A DNA stretch of 56,369 nt from contig JAKOTZ010000103.1 in assembly GCA_029776995.1 (NCBI GenBank), positions 1 to 56,369 on the forward strand, given 5' to 3'. The position numbers were made by a program, and so were the translations under genes. The stretch is from Candidatus Hydrogenedentota bacterium (GTDB lineage: Bacteria; Hydrogenedentota; Hydrogenedentia; Hydrogenedentales; CAITNO01). Under the pieces are notes generated by a model. The model made no database searches. It worked only from the letters and a program-made list of their open reading frames with translations, and was not told where the DNA came from. Shown in pieces: positions 33,054 through 42,138 of this stretch; positions within the stretch are counted from its first letter, which is position 1; every line of letters begins with the position of its first letter.

Positions 33054-34451
33054 TCAGGATGATTTCTCCCGCAGGGTTATCGGATTGGTGTAGACCCAGG
33101 GGGTCCACTCGCCCAGTATATTCAGGTAGGCTTCGACGCGGTATTTTCCCGGTTCGGTGGGCTTCCACTCCATGGAGGCGCCATCCTCTTCGTGGACCAC
33201 TTTCCCGTAACGCAGGACCTTGAACCGGACCACATGGGGCGAGAAAACCTGCAGCGCAGTTTCCCCCGGAATGAAATCGATGGATTCTCCCAAGATTGCT
33301 TTCTGATTTCCGTTTCGGGCGAAGTAGGTGAATCCGGTGCTGTCGGCAATCATGTCGAATCCGACGAAGGCGCGTCCGGCCACAATGGCGGAGAGGATCT
33401 CTTCTTCGGTCAGGTCCTTGGCCAGCACATGGGTGCAGACGAAGCGGGCCATACGCTCATAAGGATCAAGCTGGATGCGAAAGACCTCCTTGCCGGGTTC
33501 TAGGGGGCCGCAGCATAACCGCAGCAGCAGCCTGGTGACGGGATTCAGGGAGTATGTCTTTATGTCTTTTCCTTCGGCATGCCGCAGCAGCAGGGCGCCG
33601 TCCTGGGTGTACACGCCGTAGATGCCGACATTCTGGTGGGAATCATTTCCGCCAAACCCGCCGATATCCCGGTTGATGCTTAACTGGTCCCAGGTGTCCA
33701 GCACTTTGGCGGGGGGATCAAAAACGCTGCGTATGGTCTGGTCAGGGTAAGCCCGCAGGTTGACCAGGATATTCGTGATCAGCCGGAACAGCCGTTTTCC
33801 CCGGAGTTCTTCCATGAAATCCGGATGGATGTTGTAGATTTCCATGGCCTTAATCTGGGGCAGGTCCCACTGGCGGGGTTGCTCGGCGTGGATGATGAAG
33901 ACATACCCGCCGGCTTCTTCCACTTTTTTGGCGAGGGTGGCCGCGTCATCCTTACAGCTCAGGACGGTCCCTTCGGGGAGCCCGACGGGCATAAAGCCTT
34001 CCTGCATTTCAAATCCCTGGATGAACAGCTTACCGTCATGCAGCCCTTTCCACTGCAGGCCGTACAGGTTGTTGTCGCCCTCCTGGCAGTGGTCGCTCAG
34101 GATGATGAAATCGCGCCCCACGTCCTTCATGGTCTGGAGGATGTGTTCGAAGGGTACCTCCGAATCATGAGAAAGGTAGGAATGGCTGTGAATGATGCCG
34201 CGGTACTCGTTGTAACCGGAGGAAACAGCCACCGGCATGCGGTTGGCCCGGATGGTTTCCCACGCGGCCTGCTGGCGGGGAAATACCGAGAAACGGTTGT
34301 ACAGGGCCTGATGGAATACCGCGACAAACAGGATGAACAGGACCGCTGAAATCAGGATAAATATCCTGACGCACCAGCGGAACAGCCGGCGCAGCAGGGA
34401 AGGACGGGGACGGGTTCCGCCCCCCGGGGTAGCACTGGAAGATGGAGTCAT
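33054..34451 (-). CDS. Membrane-anchored PHP-domain protein
   Basis: The 465-aa protein has an N-terminal basic region and one membrane helix (about residues 25-45, 'FILISAVLFILFVAVFHQAL'). The PHP phosphoesterase set follows: 'GIIHSHSYLSHDSEVPFEHI' (His pair), 'FIILSDHCQEGDN', 'VFIIHAEQPRQWDL', 'EIYNI' and 'GGNDSHQNVGIYG'. The catalytic metal ligands look complete. The C-terminal 150 residues form a beta-rich domain ('LQVFSPHVVRFKVLRYGKVV'). ATG 34451 is preceded by AAGGA and lies four bases after the UAP stop, so the genes are coupled. The substrate is unknown; a phosphoester linked to the cell envelope or a nucleotide sugar is plausible from context. Confidence 0.85.
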   Translation of the reverse strand: MTPSSSATPGGGTRPRPSLLRRLFRWCVRIFILISAVLFILFVAVFHQALYNRFSVFPRQQAAWETIRANRMPVAVSSGYNEYRGIIHSHSYLSHDSEVPFEHILQTMKDVGRDFIILSDHCQEGDNNLYGLQWKGLHDGKLFIQGFEMQEGFMPVGLPEGTVLSCKDDAATLAKKVEEAGGYVFIIHAEQPRQWDLPQIKAMEIYNIHPDFMEELRGKRLFRLITNILVNLRAYPDQTIRSVFDPPAKVLDTWDQLSINRDIGGFGGNDSHQNVGIYGVYTQDGALLLRHAEGKDIKTYSLNPVTRLLLRLCCGPLEPGKEVFRIQLDPYERMARFVCTHVLAKDLTEEEILSAIVAGRAFVGFDMIADSTGFTYFARNGNQKAILGESIDFIPGETALQVFSPHVVRFKVLRYGKVVHEEDGASMEWKPTEPGKYRVEAYLNILGEWTPWVYTNPITLREKSS

Positions 34452-34455
34452 TTTT

Positions 34456-35931
34456 TCATTCCTTAATTGCAGGTTCAGCCGCCCCACAGGATGCGGGGCA
34501 TTCCGTGACGACCGTTACCCGGCCGTCTTCATCGATGGCAACGCCTCCACCGACCGGTACCGGCGCGGGGGCCTGTTTAATCAATTCATCTTCGGTAAGC
34601 GCAAAAGCGGGGCTGATCTCGACGGGAACCGCTACGTGGCCATCCGGCGTTTTGGGCAGGGACCAGCCGGCTTTTTCCAGCCAGCCGCCCCAGTAATCCG
34701 ACATGCTCTGCCGGGACGCGGCCACACTGTTTACGCCCTCGGGCTGCTTGGTCGGGGTGTATTCTCCTTCCCGGCGGATTTCCAGGGCCACCGGTGGATG
34801 CGACACGAAACGCAGGGCATCGAATACGAAAGTTTCGAATTTGTACGCGTTCGGCCGGTCGGGTTTCACAAGCGCGCCCGATTCATCCAGGCAGGGGACT
34901 TTTTTGTGGGCGACATGCCACGGGAAATCCTGGTAATGGGCGTTCAGCCGCTCCGCGAAATCGACAGAGATGATGTGGATGGCCGGATTTCCGGCGAAAA
35001 AGCGCAGCGCTCCAGTTTCATCCGTCTCCAGGAGCTGGGGATACAGGTCCAGTTCGCTGTATTCGATCACGCGGTAGTCGCCGTCGCACAGGCAGTGTAC
35101 GCCGACCGCTTCCCTTGGATCGTTTTTACGGTGCACTTTGGAGGACATGTCCGCGTTCCGCAGAATGTGGTGCCCCAGGAATACGGGGTCAGCCACTTTA
35201 ACCGCCCAGTTGTCGACCTGGAAGTAACTGAGCCAGCGCACGCCCCGTTCCCGGGCATGCTGGATGACCCCTTCTTCTTTCATGGCGGGGATACATCCGC
35301 CGTGCCCGTTCGGGTTCATGGCCAGCCGGTCCGGCGCTTCGAGCAGGAACCGTCCCTGTGCGTCCATGCAGGGGACCATGCGCTGTTTGAGGAAGACCAC
35401 CTGCTCGGGCCGCAATCCCAGCCAGTGGTTATCGGCGAAATACGCGCGGGTTGCTGCCTCGTTGGCCTCCGAAACCATGATGTACCAGGGCAGTTCACAG
35501 CCATATCGGCGCTGGAGTCCGCGGATTTTTTCGGCATGGTACTGGAACAGGGTTTTCCCGGTAATGGGCCCGATGGGATAGCACCCTTTAGGTCCGGGAA
35601 ATCCCAGCCGGGTTCCCTGTCCGCCCGCGACCAGAAACAGGCCGACCTCTCCCCTGGAAAGGGCCTCTTCTCCCGCATCCTTCGCGCCCGCATCCACCGG
35701 ATCCGGTGGAATTACCGGAATCGGCCGGATGTCGGAGAAATGTTCCGGATCCGGTGTGTTGAGGATCCAGGTTTCGGCCAGGCGCCGCATCAGCGGGAAA
35801 TCCACCCTGGACAGGTCATCGAGAAACCTGCACCGCTGTTCCTTATCCAGCTGGTCCCAGTATCTGAAAATATGCTGCTGGCCATACGCTTCGGCCAGCT
35901 CGCGCAGCTGCTGTTCAAGATCACTCCACAT
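34456..35931 (-). CDS. UDP-N-acetylglucosamine pyrophosphorylase, eukaryotic-type (UAP) fold
   Basis: The 491-aa enzyme makes UDP-GlcNAc from GlcNAc-1-phosphate and UTP. The nucleotide-binding motif is 'FLVAGGQGTRLGFPGPKG', and 'GNPAIHIISVDFAERL', 'HVAHKKVPCLDE' and 'NAYKFETFVFDAL' match the UAP family rather than bacterial GlmU. 'NPNGHGGCIPAM' is the sugar site. The N-terminal helical cap ('LRELAEAYGQQHIFRYWDQL') is present. The C-terminal region after about 400 is variable. Its ATG overlaps the stop of the zinc-ribbon gene in TGATG. A BadF-type kinase lies two genes upstream of that and would phosphorylate the free amino sugar, so a salvage route to UDP-GlcNAc is suggested. Confidence 0.9.
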   Translation of the reverse strand: MWSDLEQQLRELAEAYGQQHIFRYWDQLDKEQRCRFLDDLSRVDFPLMRRLAETWILNTPDPEHFSDIRPIPVIPPDPVDAGAKDAGEEALSRGEVGLFLVAGGQGTRLGFPGPKGCYPIGPITGKTLFQYHAEKIRGLQRRYGCELPWYIMVSEANEAATRAYFADNHWLGLRPEQVVFLKQRMVPCMDAQGRFLLEAPDRLAMNPNGHGGCIPAMKEEGVIQHARERGVRWLSYFQVDNWAVKVADPVFLGHHILRNADMSSKVHRKNDPREAVGVHCLCDGDYRVIEYSELDLYPQLLETDETGALRFFAGNPAIHIISVDFAERLNAHYQDFPWHVAHKKVPCLDESGALVKPDRPNAYKFETFVFDALRFVSHPPVALEIRREGEYTPTKQPEGVNSVAASRQSMSDYWGGWLEKAGWSLPKTPDGHVAVPVEISPAFALTEDELIKQAPAPVPVGGGVAIDEDGRVTVVTECPASCGAAEPAIKE

Positions 35932-36311
35932 CAGTCCAGCACGCTCCTTGATTTGCCAAAACGGTTCATCTCCTGCCGCTGTTTCAGGTTTGGCAGCAGA
36001 GACGGCTTCGCCCCCTCAATCAGCTCATGTTTGGAACCGCAATGGTCGCACAGTCCGTAATCGAATCCCGGCTGCTCCAGAGGTTCTTCACATCTGGGGC
36101 ACACCGGCATGATCTTATTATACAACGCGGCGGGGTTATCGAAAACCATGCCGCAGCATGGACAGCGCTGCATGATCAGGGCGCGCTTCCATACTTTGGT
36201 AAAGGTACGGGTTTCCCCGCACACGCCGCATGAAGCCGAACGCGGGGGAAGCGGAAAAACATCGGCCGGCCCTTTTTCTCCCCCGCCTCCCCGGCTGCCG
36301 AAGAGAGCCAT
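35931..36311 (-). CDS. Zinc-ribbon protein of unknown function (126 aa)
   Basis: Four CxxC pairs are visible ('CGVC', 'CPCC', 'CPRC', 'CDHC'), predicting two zinc ribbons. The first 25 residues are Gly-rich ('GSRGGGGEKGPAD') and the C-terminus is basic and helical ('LPNLKQRQEMNRFGKSRSVLD'). AAGGAGG precedes ATG 36311. The stop overlaps the next start as TGATG, which suggests translational coupling with the UDP-GlcNAc pyrophosphorylase. It could bind RNA, DNA or protein; no family is recognised. Confidence 0.7.
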   Translation of the reverse strand: MALFGSRGGGGEKGPADVFPLPPRSASCGVCGETRTFTKVWKRALIMQRCPCCGMVFDNPAALYNKIMPVCPRCEEPLEQPGFDYGLCDHCGSKHELIEGAKPSLLPNLKQRQEMNRFGKSRSVLD

Positions 36312-36351
36312 GCGATTATCCTCCTTAAAGAATCAGGGTTCCGCCGGGCAC

Positions 36352-37482
36352 TCAGGCGCCGCCCGGCACATAAACATGCGCGAAAAACAGTTCCTCCAGT
36401 ACGGCGTCGTCCGCGCCGCGCAGCCGCACGCGCAGTTCCACGGTGTGTTTTCCCGGTGAGAGCCCTTTTACAGGGGCAAGAATAAGCTCAATCCCGCCGG
36501 TTTCAGGCTGTTGCAGGGCCGGTTCCACAATGCCGGGCGGATCCGGCACCACCTCGACAGGACTCAGGGGACCGGATTTCGAACGGAACCGCACCTTTGC
36601 CGGCGGCTCGCCCGACCGGATGAAAATCTGCCCCTGGGACACGTCGCCCAGCACTTCGTAGGGCGCCTCGATGACCGCGCTGACGGGAACCATCATGAAC
36701 GGGAAACGGGGGGTATCCACGGAGATGTAAAACGGCTGCTTCAGTTCGCCGGGAGGCGCAGCGGGATCAATGGTTACCCGGATGTCTACTTCCGGGAAAT
36801 CGGGATTGCGCCACTCCGCGGGAGGGACTTCCAGCTGTTCCAGCCGCAGCCAGGATTTTCGCAGGGTGGGATCCACGCCTTCCGCGTTCTTTCCCGGCTG
36901 GGTTGTTGAAATTCCGGTAACATGGGAGACCGGGGGCTGCAACGGCCGGAACCGGACTGTTCTGGACGCGGCGGCACCCTTCGGCACGGCGCCGAAATCC
37001 ACTTCTTCCGGAACCAGCTCGAATTCCGGATCCACGTCGGCCAGAACATGGAGCTCGAAGGCCGGCCTGACCGGATCATTGGTAAAGAGGGTGAGCACTT
37101 TGTGGGAATGAAAACCGTAAACCCGTTTGGGATAGAAAGTAATCTCCAAAGTGTCCGAGCCGCCGGGCGGAATGACGGCGGGATCCGCGCTCATTTTTCC
37201 CTGGGTACAGGCGCAGCTGGTTCGGATGTCCCGGATTTCCAGGGGGGCCTTTCCGGCGTTTCGGACAGTTACCCTGGCGGTGGTCGGCTCCCGGTTTGAA
37301 ACGGTACCCAGATGGACCTGGTCCGCATCGAGCTGGAGCGACGGCGCGGCCGAGGGATCTGCCGGATCGACCGGTTCGGCCAGATCGGATGCGCCGTTAC
37401 CGGAGAAAAAGGCCAGATAGGCCACCAGCGCGGTAATTACAGCTGCGACCAGCACCAATACATGAGCCGCGGAAAGCCGCAT
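36352..37482 (-). CDS. DUF1573 family protein
   Basis: The 376-aa protein starts with a membrane helix (residues 8-28) and then the DUF1573 beta-sandwich with its signature 'IRDIRTSCACTQGKM' (Cys pair), preceded by 'HLGTVSNREPTTARVTVRNAGKAPLEI' in outline. A second sandwich ('VDFGAVPKGAAASRTVRF') and a third C-terminal beta-rich region follow. Such proteins are common in Bacteroidetes and Planctomycetes-like bacteria and are exported; their role is unknown. The start codon lies four bases after the BadF-type kinase stop. The cysteine motif is intact. Confidence 0.88.
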   Translation of the reverse strand: MRLSAAHVLVLVAAVITALVAYLAFFSGNGASDLAEPVDPADPSAAPSLQLDADQVHLGTVSNREPTTARVTVRNAGKAPLEIRDIRTSCACTQGKMSADPAVIPPGGSDTLEITFYPKRVYGFHSHKVLTLFTNDPVRPAFELHVLADVDPEFELVPEEVDFGAVPKGAAASRTVRFRPLQPPVSHVTGISTTQPGKNAEGVDPTLRKSWLRLEQLEVPPAEWRNPDFPEVDIRVTIDPAAPPGELKQPFYISVDTPRFPFMMVPVSAVIEAPYEVLGDVSQGQIFIRSGEPPAKVRFRSKSGPLSPVEVVPDPPGIVEPALQQPETGGIELILAPVKGLSPGKHTVELRVRLRGADDAVLEELFFAHVYVPGGA

Positions 37483-37486
37483 GGTT

Positions 37487-38500
37487 TCAGGTCTCCGGCC
37501 GGAACGAGACGCCGCAGCGGGCTGTCATGGCGTCCAGGCTTTTTTCCAGGGTCGCGTAACGGGCGTCGTCCATGGCGTGATGCAGTTCGAGCCCGAGCAG
37601 GTAACATCCGACGACCGGTTCAAACAGGGCGCGCACGCACCGCGCTTCGGGGCATACGCGGTGAATCCGGGTGCGCATGGTGTCGACCAGGACCGGCGAC
37701 CGCCCTTTGAAGACGCTGCCGGTCATGACGACATCAAAAGTGTCGCGGCACATATCCAGTTTCCGGGCAACGGCGATGACCATTTCCGCGAGGTAACGCC
37801 CGCCCCATTCCAGGATGTCACAGGCCGCGGGATCGCCCTCGTAGGCGGCGTCAAACACCAGTTTGGCCATGGGCTCGAGATCCCGGTGCCAGATCTGGCG
37901 GGTATACATTTTATGGAAGAGTTCGTCCGCGTCCGCGCAGCCGGCGCGCCGGACAAAATGATCGGTGAGGAGCGTGGGACCCACGATGCCGTCCCTGGCG
38001 CGGAAGACCACTTTGAGCCCTTCGGTGCCGATGCTGGATCCGCTGACCATGTCGCCGAAATCCTCGCTGATACCGCCGACCCGGGCTTCCTGTCCCTGTC
38101 GGTTGACGCCGGCACATACGCAGCCGGTACCGCAGGCGATGACGATGCCGAAGGGGTCCCGTGTTCCGCCCCGGAGTCCGCCCATGCTGTCATTTCGAAA
38201 CACCCGGGGGATGCCGCCGAACATAGGCGTGAAAATTTCGCGTTCCAGCATGACGTAATCATCCGGCAGGTCCGCGCCGGCCACGCCCATGCCGATCCCG
38301 CTGAGCTGGTCCAGGGTTATGCCGGCATCCTGCAAGGCCATCTGGACGGCTTTTTCGATTTCCTTGCGGGCGGCCTCCACGCCGAAACCCTCATAGTTTC
38401 CGGTTCCGGCCCGGCCGAATCCCAGGATGTTTCCATGTTCGTCGCCTACCAGGCAGAACGTTTTGGTCCCGCCGGCATCCAGTCCGAGGTAATAAGCCAT
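37487..38500 (-). CDS. BadF/BadG-type ATPase, N-acetylglucosamine kinase-like
   Basis: The 337-aa protein has the ASKHA nucleotide-binding fold. 'YYLGLDAGGTKTFCLVGDE' is the phosphate-1 loop, 'GIGMGVAGADLPDD' and 'FRNDSMGGLRGGT' the catalytic region, 'IVIACGTGCVCAGV' the phosphate-2 loop and 'VVMTGSVFKG' the adenosine loop. The length and motifs fit GlcNAc/glucosamine kinases of the BadF family; the 2-hydroxyglutaryl activators have an Fe-S motif absent here. A good -10 TATAAT lies 45 bases upstream. The UDP-GlcNAc pyrophosphorylase gene downstream supports an amino-sugar role. The exact substrate is inferred. Confidence 0.88.
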   Translation of the reverse strand: MAYYLGLDAGGTKTFCLVGDEHGNILGFGRAGTGNYEGFGVEAARKEIEKAVQMALQDAGITLDQLSGIGMGVAGADLPDDYVMLEREIFTPMFGGIPRVFRNDSMGGLRGGTRDPFGIVIACGTGCVCAGVNRQGQEARVGGISEDFGDMVSGSSIGTEGLKVVFRARDGIVGPTLLTDHFVRRAGCADADELFHKMYTRQIWHRDLEPMAKLVFDAAYEGDPAACDILEWGGRYLAEMVIAVARKLDMCRDTFDVVMTGSVFKGRSPVLVDTMRTRIHRVCPEARCVRALFEPVVGCYLLGLELHHAMDDARYATLEKSLDAMTARCGVSFRPET

Positions 38501-38551
38501 ACTGCTGCTCCTTGTAACCAGGCTGTCGACCCAATGGGAAATCGAGATTCT

Positions 38552-38557
38552 ATTATA
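38552..38557 (-). promoter_or_regulatory. Putative -10 box for the BadF-type kinase operon
   Basis: On the minus strand TATAAT lies about 52 bases before the kinase start. The region 17 bases upstream overlaps the preceding hairpin and has no clear -35. The box falls directly after the cpoB terminator, a natural place for the next promoter. Confidence 0.5.
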
Positions 38558-38563
38558 AACAAA

Positions 38564-38597
38564 TCAGGCGGCGTGTCTCAGGGTACACACCGCCTGA
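38564..38597 (-). terminator. Terminator downstream of cpoB
   Basis: TCAGGCGGTGTGT pairs with ACACGCCGCCTGA over 13 positions (one G-U pair) with an eight-base loop, and TTTGTTTA follows on the minus strand. It lies 26 bases after the cpoB stop. Confidence 0.85.
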
Positions 38598-38622
38598 CGG
38601 TCTTAACTATCAACCGAGATTC

Positions 38623-39540
38623 TCAGCGGGAACCGGTCAGTTTTTTAATGTCGTTTTTAGCCTGTTCGGCCACCGGAGACATGGGGAACTGATCAATGAT
38701 CGCCTGCATGAGCCGGGCCGCTTCCGCAGTCTGCCCGAGTCGGACATGGGCGACAGCCTGATTATACATGGCATAAGGCGTCTTGGTGTTGTTCGGATAT
38801 TTTGACCGCAGGGTCTCGTAGGTCTGGACAGCGTCCGCGTGGCGGTTCAGATCGAGCTGACACTTTCCTTTCCAGAAGTAGGCGTTGGCGGCCTGTTCTC
38901 CGTTGGGGAAGCGGGTCAGGTACTCGTCGAACAATTTCAGCGCGCCTTCCAGATCCCCGGATTCCTGCGCCCGCTGGGCTGTGGCATACAGGGTCCGCTC
39001 GTCCATGGCCGGCTGGGCCGGCGCAGGGGTAGGCTGGACCGGAGCAGCCTGAGCGGCCGGCAGGGGCGATGGAGCGGAATCCACCAGCTCATTGCGGCCC
39101 TGCACGACTGTTCCCGCCGGGGCTGGGGGCGCGGGCGTGGTTACGCCGCCTGGCGTCTCAATCATGGGCTGGCCGACGGAAACGTTCGGCGTGCCGCCGA
39201 CCGCGCCGGGCACGGAGGCTGTGATGCCGAGGTGGCGGTAGACGTCGGCCCGGAACCTTGCGAGGTCTTTGCTCAGGTCATCGAGCCGTTTCTGGTTGTT
39301 TTCGATCAGCAGGCCCAGCTGGCGGGTCTGCTGGTCCATTTCGTCCACCCTGGCATTGAGGGTGGCGGCGGTTTCGTTCAGCTTGGTGATCGATTCACCC
39401 AGGTCTTTATCCAGTTTGACCACACGCTTGTGCATATCGTAAATGGTGGTTTCGAGCTGACTGCCTGTTGTGTTACAGCCTGTCAGCGTTACCGCCACGA
39501 CGCACGCCGCACCAAACAGCCACCATGTCGACCTGCTCAT
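38623..39540 (-). CDS. cpoB: CpoB/YbgF-like cell-division coordinator lipoprotein
   Basis: The 305-aa protein has a signal peptide ending in a lipobox ('AVTLTGC'), so it is lipidated, unlike E. coli CpoB. A long coiled coil follows (residues 30-95, 'MHKRVVKLDKDLGESI', 'IENNQKRLDDLSKDLARFR'), then a Pro/Ala-rich linker, and a C-terminal TPR region with the YbgF pattern: 'LYATAQRAQESGDLEGALKLF', 'FPNGEQAANAYFWKG', 'TPYAMYNQAVAHVRLG' and 'PMSPVAEQAKNDIKKL'. CpoB works with Tol-Pal in outer-membrane constriction and peptidoglycan synthesis. It follows pal after a 77-base gap. TolQRAB are not in the window. Confidence 0.92.
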   Translation of the reverse strand: MSRSTWWLFGAACVVAVTLTGCNTTGSQLETTIYDMHKRVVKLDKDLGESITKLNETAATLNARVDEMDQQTRQLGLLIENNQKRLDDLSKDLARFRADVYRHLGITASVPGAVGGTPNVSVGQPMIETPGGVTTPAPPAPAGTVVQGRNELVDSAPSPLPAAQAAPVQPTPAPAQPAMDERTLYATAQRAQESGDLEGALKLFDEYLTRFPNGEQAANAYFWKGKCQLDLNRHADAVQTYETLRSKYPNNTKTPYAMYNQAVAHVRLGQTAEAARLMQAIIDQFPMSPVAEQAKNDIKKLTGSR

Positions 39541-39617
39541 TCGGTCATCCTTTCACCGTGTCCGTCCCAGCAGGACCGTAATATTCCCATTATAACGGGA
39601 CGCTACCGTTGCCAGTA

Positions 39618-40154
39618 TTATTGAGCAACGGCGCGGTTGAATTCCACGCGGCGGTTCTTCGCCCATGCCGCTTCGTTATGGCCCTCCACCGCGGGGCGTT
39701 CTTTGCCGTAGCTGATGGTAACCAGCCGGTCGCCGGATACGCCCAGCTGGATCAGGTAGTTGCGGACCGCCAGCGCGCGGCGTTCGCCAAGGGCAAGGTT
39801 GTATTCCTGGGTGCCCCGTTCGTCGCAGTGGCCTGCCAGCTGGATCACCACGCCCGGAACCTGCTTAATTTTCTCGGCGTTCTGCCGCAGGGTTTCCATG
39901 GCATCGGGCCGCAGGGCGGAGCTGTCGAAATCGAAATAAACGGTCTGCAGTCCATACTTGCTGCCCGGCTCAAACAGGAGCTTTTCCAGATCCAGATCCG
40001 GCTGACCTTCCCCGGAGGTGGATTCCATGCCGGAGGTGCTGGTGAGGTCCGTATTGAGCGGCGGGCTCTTGCGTTTGCAGCCGGAGGCCATACCGAATAC
40101 CAGTGTCACGGCCAACAGGACGTACATCATTTTTACCGCGTTCTGACGTGTCAT
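39618..40154 (-). CDS. pal: Peptidoglycan-associated lipoprotein Pal
   Basis: The 178-aa protein has a lipoprotein signal peptide ('VFGMASGCKR') and an OmpA-type C-terminal domain. 'QTVYFDFDSSALRPDAM' and 'VIQLAGHCDERGTQEYNLAL' with 'ERRALAVRNYL' are the hallmark Pal motifs that bind meso-diaminopimelate. The linker is Ser/Thr- and Glu-rich. It tethers the outer membrane to the cell wall and works with Tol. Shine-Dalgarno AAAGGAG precedes the ATG. cpoB follows, as in the classical pal-ybgF order. An upstream TTATAAC may be its -10 box. Confidence 0.95.
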   Translation of the reverse strand: MTRQNAVKMMYVLLAVTLVFGMASGCKRKSPPLNTDLTSTSGMESTSGEGQPDLDLEKLLFEPGSKYGLQTVYFDFDSSALRPDAMETLRQNAEKIKQVPGVVIQLAGHCDERGTQEYNLALGERRALAVRNYLIQLGVSGDRLVTISYGKERPAVEGHNEAAWAKNRRVEFNRAVAQ

Positions 40155-40466
40155 TTTGGATCTCCTTTCATATAAGAGGCTTCTTACCCGTTATAACCGG
40201 TTCATGGCGAACAGGAATGACAATTTAGAAAGTTACTATATTTCCCAACCCTGAAAAGTTCCCGGCGGCGTGAAATTTCCGTATGAAAGGGTTGCCGCAA
40301 ATCGCCCGACCAGGAAGACAGCTAAAAAATACCACGTCTCCACGTTCGAAAACAAAAAATTATACCATTATAAAAATAATTATACTACTATAATATTTTA
40401 AATTGTTATAAACCTGTTTAGTCGGTTAAGTTTTTGGGAGAAGCATCCGATAATTCCGGTGGAACC
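40155..40466. other. AT-rich divergent intergenic region
   Basis: This 312-base gap lies between pal (minus) and a plus-strand unknown. It holds GTTATAAC at about 40190 (a possible -10 for pal on the minus strand) and a strongly AT-rich stretch at 40350-40410 with several TATAAT-like hexamers. No gene or RNA motif is seen. Confidence 0.5.
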
Positions 40467-40892
40467 ATGAGGGTTCAGCAGTACAACGCCAGGATGGCAG
40501 CCATGCATGTGAACACGGATGTCAGCATGCGCGTGACGCGGAGTGAATGGCCGCGGCCGCAAGGAGCAAGAGCAGGGATGCATACGACAATGACCGGGCG
40601 CGAAACCGTTTCCGCGAAGGAAACCAGGACGCGGGGGAATGGCGATCCGATTCTGCCCACGGGAAGCCTCTTCGATATGGCCGGCGTGGTGCCGACGCTG
40701 TACCGGGACGTGCTGCTGTCCCGCTGGCAGCATGAAACGGTTCTGCCGGGCGGGGAGCCGCTGAGCGAGCTGGCGCCGCGGCTTCCGCTGGACGCGGTGG
40801 TACAGACCCCTCCCCCTCCAGCGCGGGTTCGGGAAACGGTGAACACGGTCAGCACCCCGATTTTCAGCGCCACTTTCCGCCTGTCCGCCTGA
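40467..40892 (+). CDS. Unknown protein, 141 aa
   Basis: ATG 40467 (GGTGGA nearby) begins a frame whose third codon positions are strongly GC-biased like its neighbours, which supports coding over the opposite frames. The product starts 'MRVQQYNARMAAMHVNTDV', has a central 'SLFDMAGVVPTLYRDVLLSRW' that could form a helix, and ends 'STPIFSATFRLSA'. Middle and C-terminal parts are Pro- and Thr-rich and probably disordered. There is no signal peptide or membrane helix. An in-frame ATG at 40434 is an alternative start. I recognise no family. It sits alone between divergent pal and a convergent pseudopilin gene. Confidence 0.55.
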   Translation: MRVQQYNARMAAMHVNTDVSMRVTRSEWPRPQGARAGMHTTMTGRETVSAKETRTRGNGDPILPTGSLFDMAGVVPTLYRDVLLSRWQHETVLPGGEPLSELAPRLPLDAVVQTPPPPARVRETVNTVSTPIFSATFRLSA

Positions 40893-41012
40893 CGGCGTTT
40901 CCGGGCAGAGCATTTTTTTACCGCCAAAGGATTCTGGGGGGCGTGGAACACCAGGATTCCGGACGGCCGATCTGTTCATTAAACGGGAAATTAAGTGAAT
41001 AAAAAAAAAAGA

Positions 41013-41037
41013 AGCCCCCGGCTGTCTGCCGGGGGCT
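41013..41037 (-). terminator. Terminator downstream of the pseudopilin gene
   Basis: AGCCCCCGGC and GCCGGGGGCT are perfect 10-base arms around TGTCT. On the minus strand a run of ten Ts follows after two bases. It lies 19 bases after the pseudopilin stop. Confidence 0.93.
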
Positions 41038-41055
41038 GAGGCATTTCAGGTCGTA

Positions 41056-42027
41056 TCAGAAGGAACTCATCAGACAGGCCGTCAGCGGGCTGACGGGGAA
41101 TGGGCCGGGATAGCGGATGAATTCCACGTGGCCGTCCATGTAGAGCACGTTGCTGCCGCCGGGCACGTGGTTAAACGCATTTTCATCCGTTGAACTGGCG
41201 CCGATGGTATCGGACATGACCGCCAGGTTACTTTGGGCGATATTGCTGGCGGCGGGGTTGTTGATGTCGGTAATGAGGAAGCGTTCAATTCCTTCCCGCA
41301 GGCGGTAAACGGTAAGGCTTACGCCACTGGGCTTGATGTCTTCATGAACCCGCCCCAGGTTGGCGGGGTTGGTGTCGGTAATAATCTGCTGGATCTCGAG
41401 CAGGGCGCCGTTCATTCCCGCGACCAGGTTTGGATCCAATCCCGGTTTAGAACTGAAATAGTTTACGATTTCCGCGAAGAGGGCGATGGGATCCCCGTAG
41501 GTAGTAAATTTATGCGGGTCATCGGTAATGCCGGGGATGTACAGCGCCCAGCCGATATAGAAGTAGCTGCAGCTCGAGCTGTCGAGCTCGCAGGGGTAGA
41601 AATTCTCTTCGACATCGGCCGGCGGCGGCAGATAGCCTTCGCCATTCCAGATCTGGGGTTTTCCGTTTGCCTCGATATAGGTGTCCCGTACGCCTTTATT
41701 GGCCGGGTCCGACGGACAGAGCGTGGAACCCGGGTCGTTCAGGTATTCCGGATACACGGCAAACGCGTTGATCGCGAAGGATTTGTTGATGGGCGGGGTC
41801 AGGGACGCATTGTAACAGTCGTACAGCTGAATACTGGGAAAAGCGCCTTTGGCTTCGTTGGCGTACATCTTGCAAACCAGTCCCATCTGTTTGAGATTGT
41901 TCTGGCAGGACGAACGGCGGGCCGCTTCCCGGGCGCGCGCCAGCGCCGGCAGCAGAATGGCCGCCAGGATGCCGATGATGGCGATCACCACCAGCAGTTC
42001 AATGAGGGTAAAGCCTTTTTTCCGCAT
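41056..42027 (-). CDS. Type II secretion/DUF1559-like pseudopilin with H-X9-DG motif
   Basis: The 323-aa protein begins '[20 protein letters not shown]', a type IV prepilin signal with Gly-Phe at the cleavage site and Glu5. '[20 protein letters not shown]' follows as the class pattern, and the C-terminus has the H-X9-DG motif ('[20 protein letters not shown]'). Such proteins occur in dozens of copies in Planctomycetes, Lentisphaerae and Hydrogenedentes and probably form pseudopili. ATG 42027 with GGAGGAG is chosen over an upstream ATG because the prepilin signal starts there. It is followed by a strong terminator and has no pilus assembly genes nearby. Confidence 0.93.
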   Translation of the reverse strand: MRKKGFTLIELLVVIAIIGILAAILLPALARAREAARRSSCQNNLKQMGLVCKMYANEAKGAFPSIQLYDCYNASLTPPINKSFAINAFAVYPEYLNDPGSTLCPSDPANKGVRDTYIEANGKPQIWNGEGYLPPPADVEENFYPCELDSSSCSYFYIGWALYIPGITDDPHKFTTYGDPIALFAEIVNYFSSKPGLDPNLVAGMNGALLEIQQIITDTNPANLGRVHEDIKPSGVSLTVYRLREGIERFLITDINNPAASNIAQSNLAVMSDTIGASSTDENAFNHVPGGSNVLYMDGHVEFIRYPGPFPVSPLTACLMSSF

Positions 42028-42138
42028 GTTTTTCTCCTCCCGTTCGCGGGATTCAGTACGGGAAAACCCCTGCGGTCTTCCACCTAAGACTATTATAACG
42101 CAAACGTAACAGAAAAGCAATGTTTTTTTGTCCAGCGA

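Noticed and set aside
34333-36060. 575-codon open frame on the plus strand opposite UAP
   Set aside because: Antisense to a well-conserved enzyme; no recognisable domain or ribosome site.
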